From contig NC_134546.1 in the NCBI RefSeq assembly GCF_050624435.1, positions 10,129,001 to 10,193,000 on the forward strand: 64,000 bases of DNA, given 5' to 3'. Below, piece after piece: positions 53,995 to 64,000 of the stretch (positions within the stretch are counted from its first letter, which is position 1; each line of letters opens with the position of its first letter). The position numbers and the translations under genes are program-made. The notes beneath the pieces are model-generated. The model was not told the origin of the DNA and searched no databases. It worked only from the letters and a program-made list of their open reading frames with translations. Source of the DNA: Tenrec ecaudatus (lineage: Eukaryota; Chordata; Mammalia; Afrosoricida; Tenrecidae).

Positions 53995-54100
53995 TCACCT
54001 CTTCTGTTCCCAGATCTCGGCCATGTTTAGGTCCAAGTTTTTAAGGCCTTTTAAGGCTTGAAGATTTCCAGTGTAAAAAGCTACATCTGCTGTGACCAAC
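53995..54100 (-). CDS. VPS54: VPS54 terminal coding exon
   Basis: 106 bases encoding the last base of a Gly codon, then [18 protein letters not shown] to EIWEQKR and stop. The acceptor in complement is CCTGTTTAG. It contains the wobbler-equivalent leucine at 54028-54030. Confidence 0.95.
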
Positions 54101-57100
54101 CTAAACAGGGGAGAGAGAATTACTTGTAAAGCTTGCAGTTGATCTTTAGACAATCAAAGCAGCAGTGCTCAGTTAAAAGCCCTAGCCCAGCGTCTGGAAT
54201 AGAGAAAACTCAGATTTCCCAAAGGTCAAATGTCAGTATGTCCTCCATCCCATGACTACACCATACAATGCTATATTTTAACAAGTGAAGTTTCAAAAAA
54301 GAATAAGCCAATTCAATGCATGTGGGAATATCATGAATAAATCCTGCCTCTTTGTCAGTTCTGCCTGATTAATCAGTTACTTGAAAACTATGAATTAGAG
54401 AAAATGTAACAGATTGAACACGCATATCTGGGATGAAAGTAACGGGTGGGCAACAGCTTCCCAAGCCCCTACTAAGGAGTGTCATGCAGGCTGGCCACAC
54501 ATATAAGGTCCTGAGCCCTAAAACTCGGCACTGATCCCTGGCAAGCAATACTAGAGGGAAAAGGACAGACAGAATGAGGACTGGACTGCCTATGCCCAGG
54601 GTACTTCTTTTAAACATGGAACTGCCCAGAATAACTAGGAAGTTATTTAGGGAAAAGGGACAAGCCTCTTTTAAAATGTCATATAAATTCTAACTTGATA
54701 CTGTTTTATTCATCTCCCATTTTAATGTAGGTATAATGCCGAGCCTTGCAGGGGGTGGGGTGGGGTGGGGGGAGGAAAATGCCTGGAGAACGGTTAATGG
54801 ATATAAGAATGTACAGAAGTGAATGCCTGCCTGGCAAACGGTGGTAAATGAGCTCACTTTAAAACCCAATGTGTGCCGAGTCTTAATGCCGGCCAGCCCA
54901 CACCTATAAAATGCTGTGGAGGCGGCCCTGTGCTGCCTGATTTTGCCCCAGTGGGCCAGTCAGGTTCCTAGGGAAAATTGAGCAACACACCTAATGTAGG
55001 TGGATTTGAAAAAAGTATTTTTGCACTTTATAAATGGGCAAAATTGTGAATTTCTTAATAATTTATCAGTGGGACTTTTCCTTGTGAAAAAAATATTCTA
55101 CTCTGTATAAAGGTACAGCTTAGCTTTCTTCACACTTGCCTTTAGGCCTTATAACTTACATAACTTATAGTCCCAGCATGTTGGTTTGGAGTGTGGTACC
55201 TGGAGGTGCCCTTGCTCTGCAAATCAACCAGAAACCAAGCTCACTGCCACTGAGTCCTCTCTGACTCACAGAGACCCCATAGGGACGGGGTAGAGCTGCC
55301 CCTGTAGGACACTGAGACTGTAACCCTTTACTGGAGAAGAAAACTCCACAGCTGGTGGGTCCACACTGGCTAGCTGCCCAACTTGTAACCATTAGGCCAC
55401 CAGCGCTAGGTACTATTATAACCCCATTTTATAAACCAAGAAGCTGTGGCCTAGAGTTAAAAGTCAGAGGCTAGAAGTCGAGGCAAGGATGGCTGCTGGT
55501 TTGGGGTATGGTGTGGATGGTGGGTGCGTGCCAGCAAGGCCTTTATTCCCCACAGTCCAACTCCTACACCTTCAGCTACAGGCCTGTACCATGAGCCAGA
55601 GTAGAGCAAGGTGCCAGGTTTTGCCCAATCTTTACCAAATACCACAATGAGCAAAGTATCTTAGTACCTCCCACGAGGCAGGATGGGTGAGTGATTAAGC
55701 ATTTAACATCTCTAAAAGAGTAATAGCTCTTCCCCACTTTCAGTCCTGTCAATGTCTCTGTCAGGTATCTGGGTATTCTATGATAAATGTGGAGGCTCTA
55801 TGCATTAAAAAAACAAAGGGGTGTGTGTCTGGTTAGGTATCTACTGTATTTTGAAAAGATGTGAACCATAAATATGCAATCTTGATTTACAGGTTTGTAA
55901 GAAGGAAATCCTGCTTGCTTTCAACATTTTAATGAATAAGTCACTTCTGGATGGCTGACGCCAAGGGGGCAAAGGTGTTTAATATTTGAACTGCAGTCTA
56001 ATTTATAAATAACCCTTGGACTTGAGTACTTAACATCTAAGATATTAACATCTGGCAGAATTAAGAACCATATTTTTCCCTTGAAACTTACCTAATTGAA
56101 AAATCTATACACATATTCTAAATGCTTTAATAAGTGGTCATTAAGTACACTGATTAAAACTGACAGAAATAGGTAAGTAAAGAACAAAATCATTCTAGGA
56201 AAGGTCCCCTGGTAAAATTAGACATCAGGTTAACATAAATCTCTTTTTATAGTATTAGTAACTGAGTTTAATGAAAACAATTTTTCACAGTCTACACAGA
56301 AGAGTATGTAGAAAACATGGTTCCCACCAATGCTGCAAATTTCTGATGAAAGAGAAAATATTTGTAACATATAACCAATCAAGAATTAGTATGAGAGTAT
56401 TTTTTAAAAAAATCAAAATCACTTTTTTCCTTTTGGAGGCCATTGCTGGAGGAGCAATAGCCCAAATGAAATTCAATCCCTTTGTGACTTTGGATGGGAG
56501 CAAAACCCAGAAAAGGCATTGTAATGCATCTTCCAACATTCGCAGGAAGATGATGTCTTCCTCTCTTTCCAAGAAACTAAGGCACAAATACAATATTCTT
56601 CGGTCCTTGCCCATCTGCAAGATTGATGAAGTTCAGGTTGTGGAAGGACACTACAAAGGTCAGCAGATTGGCAAAGGGGTCCAGGTTTCTAGGAAGCAAT
56701 AGGTCCATGTGTGTATTCACCCCAGCAAGGTGGTCATCACGAGACTCCCACTGGACAAAGACCTAACAGATCCTGGAACGGAAAGCCAAAGCTCTCCACA
56801 GAGGAAAGGGAAAAAGCAGAGATAAGGAAGAATCACTTGAGAAGACGCAAGAGTAAAATACCTTGTACACAACTGCCATTAACACCGGCATGTTTGCGGG
56901 GGCCGGGGGGGGGATCAAAATCAACAAAAGGCTGAAATAGTCAAGAGAAAAATGAGCAAAGAATATGAACTGGAAAAATCTGAGATTAGGGTACCTGAAT
57001 TACCAATAAACACAGTCATAGACAAAGCTAAAACATCAAACATCAGGAAAAGAGGAATCAAACCAAGATAGCACCATTGTTCCAATCAGTCTGGCAATAG

Positions 57101-60100
57101 GAAATCTAACACTAGCAAATTTGGCAAGTTGTTGAGGGAACAACCTCTCACAAACTATTGGTTCAAGTGAAAACTGGTTACAGCCACTTAGAACAGTCTG
57201 GGGATCCTTAGCTAAGAAAAACTGGGCGTGTTCACTTCTGATCCCCAGGTAGCTAGTCCATGCATAGGGATCATCACTGTGGCGTAGCTGTGCTGGGAAA
57301 ACGAACAAGGGGAAGTAGATAATTTAAATATGATGATTTGTGACCTGGACATTATATGGCAGTTAGACACAGAATTACTTGTTATCAGAGATAAAAACAG
57401 ATAAACCCTTAACAATGGATTGAGAGGAAAAGAGCAAGCAACATAACCCATGTAAATTAATCTTAGACCCTGTGAACAGAGGACTGTGAGAGCGGGCTTG
57501 ACAAACACTTTAGTCTTGAAGCCAGGCCCTAGTGAGAATCCTGACACAGGACTGTGCTGGAAGGTATTCCTGGACATGCGGGCCCCGGAGCTGCAGCCCA
57601 GGTCAATCTGAAAGGAATGATGCATGAGACCCAAGAAGGGAAGGAACAACTGACTACAAAGTTGCTTGACACCTGCAGAGCGGCAACTCTTCCCCCCATT
57701 TGAAAGTTCCCCTTAAACACTGGAAGGGCTCCCTCTTAGACAAACTGAACTGGAGCGAGGGGACCCACTTCACTCCTGGAGCAAAGGGTATCTTATCTAT
57801 GGTTAAGGTGTCCCTTCTCAACTCTTCAGGGGGCCCCCCCGCTTCAGTTCTTTTGAAGTGACTCTGCTTTAATAAAACTGGTTTACCTCTTAAATAAATA
57901 AAACTTAGAAAATAGCGCTACTTAATTTTCATAGAGCTAGATGATAGGACTGAGAGGGCACAGACCCAATTCTCTAAAAAGACTGTCCGATGGTGGAAGT
58001 ACTTCACTCCATCTAGAATGTCATTTCTTTATACTTACGGCATATTCACCATGAGAAAGTCACAAATACTGTTAATGATCAATTCTGGGTATGCAGGAGT
58101 ACAAACACTTTATTCTCTGTATGTCTTTGCATTAAAAGATGTTTTGATTAATAAAAACAGAAACGTTAGAAAGATAAAGTATATTTTTTTTAGTTACTTC
58201 AGGAACAAAAATTTCTTTTAAGCAAGCAGTTCATTATGTTCCTGGCTAGAGGTTAAGATTTGAGGGAAACACAACTTTTAAAAAATTAAAGGGATGAAAT
58301 GACTTACACAAAATTAGCTTCTATAACTAAGTGGCAAAGAATCCATAAGTTCAGACTGACTCAAATAGTTATATTAACAAATGGAAATCATTGGGTGCTT
58401 CAGAACAATTGGTCTGAGCAAACAAAAACTACACCCTGATTTAGTTATGGGAATAAAAGTCAAAGGATATGAGTAGGTGGGGTTAAAGAATTTTTTTGCC
58501 TTTTTAGGGTTAAAAGAGGTTTTATCAACCTGTATCAAGAGGTTCAGAAGCAGGTACCAATTGTAATAGTACGTTTCAATCACTTGATAGAGATTTATAG
58601 ATCACCCAAATGGTATTGTTGGAAATATCTGATTTTGTGGTCTGAAGCTAATAAATGAATGTTGGTTTTTCTCAGGAGTGATTATGCTGCTGTGGTTGTA
58701 TGGGAGAACGGCCTTGTTTCTAGAGATGTATGCTGAAGTCTTCAGGAGCTAACTTCATGACTTCACCTGTGTATGGGGGCGGGGGGAACATGGGTATATC
58801 TAGATGAGGGGTATCCAGTGTCCACTGTATTGTTCTTTGAGCTAACTTCCTTATGGCGCTGAAATTTTTGGAAATAAAGAATCCTTATAAGAAAAGTAAT
58901 CAGGTAAAAGTCAAGGAAGAGATAAATCAGATTTTTGCACAAAACACCAAAATCTTGCCTGGCTAATAGATAACAGCAGTTTGACATTTACAAACACCCT
59001 TTTGCAAATTCAATTCAACATACTTCTTTTCCAATGGCAGTTAATTACTGATTCCAAAATACTTTTTTCATTTATTCCTGTTAAGTTTGAAATTTAAGCC
59101 TGAAACTCCTTTGTGTTGTCAGGTGGCACTGAATTGGTTCCGACTCGCAGGAATCCCACGTACAACTGAAGACACTCCTGGTCCTGCACCGTCCTCACGG
59201 TTGTTCTCATGTTTGCGCCCACTGTGGCAGCTGCTGTGTCAGTTGATCAAGCAGAGGGTCTTCCTCATTTTCACTGCACCTCTACTTTCCCAAGCTTGAT
59301 GTCCTTTTCCAGGGACTGATCTCTACTGATAACATGTCCAAAGTATGTGAGATGCCATCATCATCCTTGCCTCGAAGGGGTACTCGGGCGATACTTCTTC
59401 CAATGCAGATGTCTTTGTCCTTCTCACCGTCTGCTGTACCTCCAGTATTCGTCTTCAGGATCATAATTCAAATGCATTAATTCTTCTTCGGTCTTTCTTA
59501 TTCAGTGTCCAATTTACACAAGATTATGACACAACTGTAATGACCATGGCTTGGGTCAGGCACACCTTAGTTCTCAAAGTAACATCTTTGCTTTTAAAGA
59601 GGTTTTGTGCAGCAGATTGACCCAATGTGATGTCTCATTTACTCTCTGCTGCTTCCATGGGCACTGATTGTGGATCTGCACGAGGTGAAATCCTGGATAA
59701 CTTCCATCTTTCCTCTGTTTATCTCAATGTTTCCTGTTGGTCTCGTTGTGAGGACTTTGCTACCTTGCGCTGCGATTCACACTGCAGACTGCCATCCTTG
59801 GTCTCCATCAGCAAGTTCTTCCAATCATCCTCCCTTTCAGCAAGGACGGTGTGTTGTCTGCACAGCTCAGATTGTTAACCAGCCTTTCTCCAACCTGGAC
59901 GCCACACGCTTCTTCAGATGACGCAGTTTTTCTGAGGACACGCTCAGCATACAGATTAAGGATGGCGAGAGCATACACAACCTCGTGCACACCTGTCCTG
60001 ATTTTAAACCTTGCAGTGTTCCTGTTTAAGTTTTCACAACTGCCTCTTGATCCATATAGAAGTTCCATGTGAGGACAATACAGTGTTCTGAAATCCCACT

Positions 60101-61418
60101 CCTCAATGTTACCCATGATTTGTTATGAGCCACAGTGTCTAACACTCTGCATAGTCAATAAAACACAGTTTTCTGGTGTTCCCTGCTTTGAGGCAAGGTC
60201 CATTTGACCTCAGCAATGACATATATCCTTTGTTCCACGTCCTCCTCTGAATCTTGCCTGATCCTCTAGCAACTCTCTGTCCATGTGCTGCTGCATCTGC
60301 TGTCAGAGGACCTTCAGCAAGATTTAACTTGCATCAATGATACTGTGTCGTCACCCCCCCCCCCCCGCCCACCTTAGCAGGGGAAAAAAAGATTTTCTTT
60401 AAAAATCCACAGGAGATAACACATTAAGAAATGACTTTTAAGGTATAGCTAAATGCTCAGTGTGTTACATTTTGTAAATTCTGTGTTGATCTTCACAAAA
60501 ATCCTGTGAAGAAACTTTAATTGTCCTCTGCTTTTAAAACTGGCAGAATTAATGCTCAGAGATGGTCAAGGATTTACCCAAAATCAGACAACTAGGTAAA
60601 TGCCAGAATATGGAGTTAACCAAGATTTCTCACCCCAAATCCCAGACATTTATGCCTTTTTCCTTTATATATTACACTAATTCAACAAACTATTCAGTGT
60701 GATGAACACATAGAAGTATACACGCGAGGAGCCCTGCTGGCAGAGCGGGTTACACGTTAGACTGCTAACCAAAAGATCAGCAATGCAAACCCAGCAGCCA
60801 CGAAGCCTTCTGCTCCCATACAGATTTACAGACCTGGAAAGCCAGAGGCAGTTCTCTTCCAGGAGCTTACTATAAGCCGGATGAACTCGATGGCAGTGAG
60901 TATACACACATGGTTATACATTACTTTGCATAACCCAGTGAAGGATGGAAGATTGATTTCCCTTTATATTATTAATGAGGCACAGAGGTTGGGTCATTTC
61001 TACATGGTCACACAGCTACTAAATGAGGTTTAAGGTCCTGTTTAGCGAGAGGAAGACTACTGGACACCTAAGGAGGCACAACTAAGCCAGGTAGCCTCAA
61101 AACAGACACAGGTGGTCAGGGAAGTTCAGGATCTTTTTACATAGCACTTGATCTCGTCTCCACTGGGGGTGGGGAGTGGAGGAAGACAGCAAAGGAAGCA
61201 CAGAGCAGCTGGTTTCGCAGCCTGGGACGCAGGCATGATTACAGAGAGAACAGCACTAATAAAAACCAATTATCAAAACAATTTGACATGGGAGTAACAT
61301 AGAAAACCACATGAAAAACATACCCATTTTGAGGTCCTCCGTCATTTATCACATTTAAGTGAGATAACTGTTTTTTCAAGTGTAGTTTGTAACTTGCATT
61401 AATTCTTAAAAACAACAT
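53995..61418 (-). CDS. VPS54: VPS54, C-terminal two coding exons (gene continues beyond the window)
   Basis: VPS54 is a subunit of the GARP complex (VPS51/52/53/54), which tethers endosome-derived carriers at the trans-Golgi network. Joined in complement, 61418-61324 and 54100-53995 read [17 protein letters not shown] and so on, then [20 protein letters not shown], ending [10 protein letters not shown] and stop TGA at 53997-53995. I recognise this as the VPS54 C-terminus. The domain is helical and binds endosomes. The leucine in DLNM, ten residues before the last residue (codon 54028-54030), is the one changed in the wobbler mouse (L967Q). Here it is the normal leucine. All earlier exons lie beyond 64000. 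Confidence 0.95.
55229..55408 (-). repeat. AfroSINE
   Basis: Antisense copy from 'aaccaagctcactgccactg' to 'ccattaggccaccagcgct'. Confidence 0.83.
56437..56913 (+). pseudogene. RPL26P: RPL26 processed pseudogene
   Basis: An intronless copy of ribosomal protein L26 mRNA. A 5' leader piece 'gccattgctggagga' precedes ATG at 56466, then [27 protein letters not shown] and [10 protein letters not shown] in order. The frame hits TAG after residue 78, where about 17 codons are missing. It then resumes with [10 protein letters not shown], shifts frame, and reaches the equivalent of the normal stop at 56853-56855. ATCAAAATCA at 56412-56421 and 56914-56923 looks like the target duplication. Instead of a poly(A) tail the right end is G-rich (about 56898-56913). 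Confidence 0.9.
57680..57905 (+). repeat. Possible LTR fragment
   Basis: 'ctctgctttaataaaactgg' with AATAAA near the end, after a C-rich pyrimidine block, resembles the U3-R end of a retroviral LTR. The 5' limit and duplications were not found, so this is a weak call. Confidence 0.3.
59105..60350 (-). mobile_element. RTE (BovB-like) LINE, 3' 1.25 kb
   Basis: Antisense run of ordered RTE phrases: 'agcttgatgtccttttccag', 'taacatgtccaaagtatgtg', 'gaccatggcttgggtcaggc', 'ctgctgcttccatgggcac', 'cagcatacagattaaggatg' and 'gcatagtcaataaaacacag'. It covers the end of the reverse-transcriptase frame and the 3' UTR, with many stops. It is followed by a C14 run at about 60352. Confidence 0.85.
60440..60620 (-). 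repeat. MIR SINE
   Basis: 'gatcttcacaaaaatcctgt' and 'tcagagatggtcaaggattt' are antisense MIR. Confidence 0.6.
60727..60905 (+). repeat. AfroSINE, full-length
   Basis: It runs from 'gaggagccctgctggcagag' through 'gctaaccaaaagatcagcaa' to 'atgaactcgatggcagtgag'. Confidence 0.88.
60935..61035 (-). repeat. MIR SINE fragment
   Basis: 'taatgaggcacagaggttgg' and 'ggtcacacagctactaaatg' are the antisense MIR core. Confidence 0.6.
61324..61418 (-). CDS. VPS54: VPS54 penultimate coding exon
   Basis: 95 bases in complement: acceptor TTTCTTTCCCAG, then [20 protein letters not shown] to NDGGPQNG (last codon split), donor GTATGT. Phase matches the terminal exon: GG here plus G there gives Gly. Confidence 0.95.
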
Positions 61419-61991
61419 CTGGGAAAGAAAAAAAATTGAAGTTATTAAAAGTTATATTGAAGTAGAAGATATAGGTATTTGGCAGTTGATCTTATTTAGA
61501 GAAAATAAGTTTTGAAATCTTAATTTTGGCACAGTTTTAAAATATTCCTCTCAAATTCCTATCTTACTGTGTCTTTCCTCCTTGATAGGATAAAATCTTT
61601 TTTCCTCATGGCAGTATGTATATTTTTATACATTTGTACATCTGTACAACAGAACAAAACATTAACACTTATTGTTGTCTTTTTATACTCTGGAAGAACT
61701 TTGCTGGGATATGCAAGTGGGGTCAATGATGAAAGGTAAGTAAATAAATAAAAAGCAGTAGTGATCTTAGCAATATATTAAGTAGGAACATTATAGAGGA
61801 AAAAAAGAGTCACAATGGTAGAAGCAAAGATATTTTCATCCTTCTAAACAAGTAAAATCAGAGTTTAATTAGTAAAATTTACTAGTAAAATCAGAATGTA
61901 GCGACCTAACTTCTATTGAAAGAATACATGACCTAAAATTAGACATACTTATTCTAAAAAATATACTATTGTGAAATAACATATTCATATT
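61419..61991 (-). other. VPS54: VPS54 intron, unique AT-rich part
   Basis: AT-rich intronic sequence with no recognised repeat or exon. A plus-strand exon-like stretch near 61690-61735 is discussed as a finding. Confidence 0.8.
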
Positions 61992-64000
61992 ATCTACATT
62001 CATGTTATTGTTGTCAAGATGTGTCTGACTCATAGCGACCCGATGTACAACAGAACAAAACATGCACAATCGTGCATCATCCTCCAAATTGTTATGTCTG
62101 AGCCCACTGTTGCAGCCACTGAGCCAATTCATCTCCTTGGAAGTCTTTTGCTTTGCTGACCCTATACTTTTCCAAGCACAATGTCCCTTTCTAGGGACTA
62201 GTCTCTCCTGATCGTATGTCCACAGTACATGAAATTAAGTCTTAGCAATCCTGGCTTCTCAGGGGCATTCTGGTTGTATTTCCTTAAGACACATTTGTCC
62301 ATTCTTCTGGCAGTGCATGATATATTCAATATTCTTCAACATCATAATTCAAACACATCAACTGTCCTGCAGTCTTATTTACTGTCCAACTTTCACATGC
62401 ACGAGGCGACAAACAGTCTGGCTTAGGTCAGGTGCACCCTTAGTCCCCGAGGCGACACCTTTGATCTCCAATGTTCTAAAGAAGTCACTGCAGTGTGTCA
62501 TCTGATTTAGGACCACGACTTCATGAAATCCTTGACACCTTCAAATCTTTTTTCCATTTATCATAATGTTGCTTATTAGTCTAGTTGTAAGGATTTTTGT
62601 TTTTGTTAATGTTGAGGTATAATCCACGATAAAGGCATTTTTTAGTCATTTTTCAGCAAGCAAGATTGTGTCATTTGTAAACCACAAGTTGTCCATCATT
62701 CTTCCTTCAATCCATGTTCTTCTTTAATTATTTGTTCAGCATACAGATGGAATACGTACGGTGACAGGATATAAACTTGATACACTTCTTTCCTGATTTT
62801 AAAACCATAGAGCATACCCTTGTTCGGTTTGAACGACTGCCTCTTGGTCTATGAATAAATAGGTTCTGCATGAGAACACCTAAGTGCTCTGGGATTACCA
62901 ATCTTCACAATGTTATCCATATTCTGTTATGAGTCACACAGTCAAATGGCTTTACATAGTCAATAAAACACATCTATTTCTAGTGTTCTTTGTTCTCAGA
63001 ATCAGGTGAAATCAGTAAGGATCTATCTCTTGCTTCATGTCCTCTTTTGAACCCAGATTGAGTTTCTGGTAGCTTCCTCTTGGTGTACTGCTGCAAATGC
63101 TTTCAAATTATCTTCAGTAAAAGTTTACTTAACATGTGATATTAATCATATTGTTCAATAATTACCATATTCTTTTGGGTTGTCATCTTTGGAATTGACA
63201 AAAATATGGATCTCTTCCCCTCAGTTGGCCAGATAGCTGTTTTCCAAATTTCATAGTATAAACCTGCATTGTATCCAATGTTGAAATATCTTGAATGGTG
63301 TTCCATCAAATTCTGGAGGTTCGTTTTTCACCAATGCCTTCAGTGTCTGTTGAACTGCATCCTTCAGTACTATTGGCTTTTGATCTATGCTCTCTCTCAA
63401 AATGGTTGCTGAAAAGGTTTTTTTTTTAACAGTTTTATTGGCACATAATCCGCATAGCATACAATTCAATAGTTCAAGCATATCAAGAAGAGTTATACAA
63501 TCAATTCTAGAACATTTTCTTTCTTTTCTCCATGGCAGAATACCTTTTAGTACTGACCAATTCTATCTGGGACGGTGGCTCAGTGTATTCCTCCCATCTT
63601 CTCCTGGGCTCCCTGCATCGCTCAGTATTTTGCTCATAGATCCCTCAATGTTGGATGCTGGAATTCTTTCTTCAGCTCTTTCAGCTTGAGAAGTGCCAGC
63701 AGTGTTGCTTTAGGTTGTCTGACTCTTAAGGTTTTGCACATTTCATCATATTTTACTTTGTCTTTTCAAGCCATGCTTGACATCTTCTGTTCAGCTCCTT
63801 CTACGTTGTCATTTCTTCTGTTTGCTGTAGCGAAATTCCAGTCGCATCTGACATCCACTTGTTCTGTTCTATCCTTCCTCTTTAATACCCTTTGGTTTCT
63901 TCATGTATAGTCAGTCATATGTCATGTCAACACTTACCCGGTCTTTTTCGTAGTTTTCAATGACTCAAATCTGTTCTTGGGAAAGTCTCTAAATTCAGGT
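61992..64000 (-). mobile_element. RTE (BovB-like) LINE, at least 2 kb, continues past window end
   Basis: Antisense RTE from 'ttgttgtcaagatgtgtctg' at the 3' end up to 'gtctctaaattcaggt' at 64000, longer than the other copies. In complement, 63360-63280 reads LKALVKNEPPEFDGTPFKIF, the first motif block of an RTE-clade reverse transcriptase. Stops and frameshifts are common. It is broken at about 63412-63530 by an old L1 piece. Confidence 0.88.
63412..63530 (-). repeat. Old L1 3'-end fragment nested in RTE
   Basis: 'acagttttattggcacataa' and 'aatcaattctagaacatttt' are antisense L1 3'-end phrases. RTE sequence flanks it on both sides. Confidence 0.65.

Larger units (their letters stand above)
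54101..61323 (-). other. VPS54: Last coding intron of VPS54 (7.2 kb)
   Basis: GT-AG in complement. It holds AfroSINEs at 55229 and 60727, an RPL26 processed pseudogene, an LTR-like stretch near 57680-57900, an RTE fragment at 59105-60350 and MIR pieces. About 54110-55220, 55480-56410 and 57910-59080 show nothing I recognise. Confidence 0.9.

Noticed and set aside
56466..56702. Functional RPL26 gene
   Set aside because: Premature stop, a deletion of about 17 codons, frameshift and no introns; a processed pseudogene.

Overview
This is a vertebrate nuclear window, and almost certainly mammalian. It has spliced genes with GT-AG introns, dense interspersed retroposons and no operon structure. It carries nearly all of UGP2 (UDP-glucose pyrophosphorylase) on the + strand. 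The two 3'-most coding exons of VPS54 (GARP tethering complex) lie tail-to-tail with it on the - strand. The same convergent UGP2/VPS54 pair is known from human 2p15. At least twenty tRNA-derived SINEs of AfroSINE type, BovB/RTE-like LINEs, and two short hAT elements matching the SPIN family (one with a perfect 8-bp target-site duplication) together point to an afrotherian and, because of SPIN, most likely a tenrec such as Echinops. The species call is an inference.

Layout. Positions 1-158 look like a first exon ending in a GTGAGT donor, followed by GC-rich sequence and a (TG)25 tract. Intron 1 (about 21 kb) is mostly unique sequence with AfroSINEs, a 3' L1 fragment nested in an AfroSINE, SPIN copy A, and a full-length dead mariner split by a 600-bp solo LTR. 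Coding exons lie at 21033-21160, 22202-22309, 40620-40805, 43101-43234, 43993-44290, 45160-45357, 45781-46023, 48223-48327 and 51286-51393. They join without a frame break into 497 codons from the ATG at 21047. Intron 3 (18 kb) is the main repeat store: four LTR-like minus-strand copies, SPIN copy B, AfroSINEs, old L1, RTE and a TA-flanked element with internal repeats. Intron 4 holds a sense L1 3' end only about 90 bp from the exon 4 donor. Intron 9 holds a second dead mariner in the opposite orientation.

UGP2 has a poly(A) signal at 51772. About 0.9 kb of intergenic sequence follows, then the inferred 3' UTR of VPS54 and its last coding exon (53995-54100). The preceding VPS54 exon is at 61324-61418. 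The intron between them carries an RPL26 processed pseudogene and a 1.2-kb RTE fragment. From about 61990 to the window end is a longer RTE LINE on the - strand with an old L1 piece nested in it.

The two genes do unrelated jobs: UGP2 makes UDP-glucose in the cytosol, and VPS54 tethers endosome-derived vesicles at the trans-Golgi. Nothing here links them except convergent position. I found no candidate for a new multi-gene system. The more interesting observations are a second in-frame ATG five codons after the UGP2 short-isoform start, the SPIN insertion with its intact duplication, the solo LTR inside a mariner, and a small unclassified LTR-like family.
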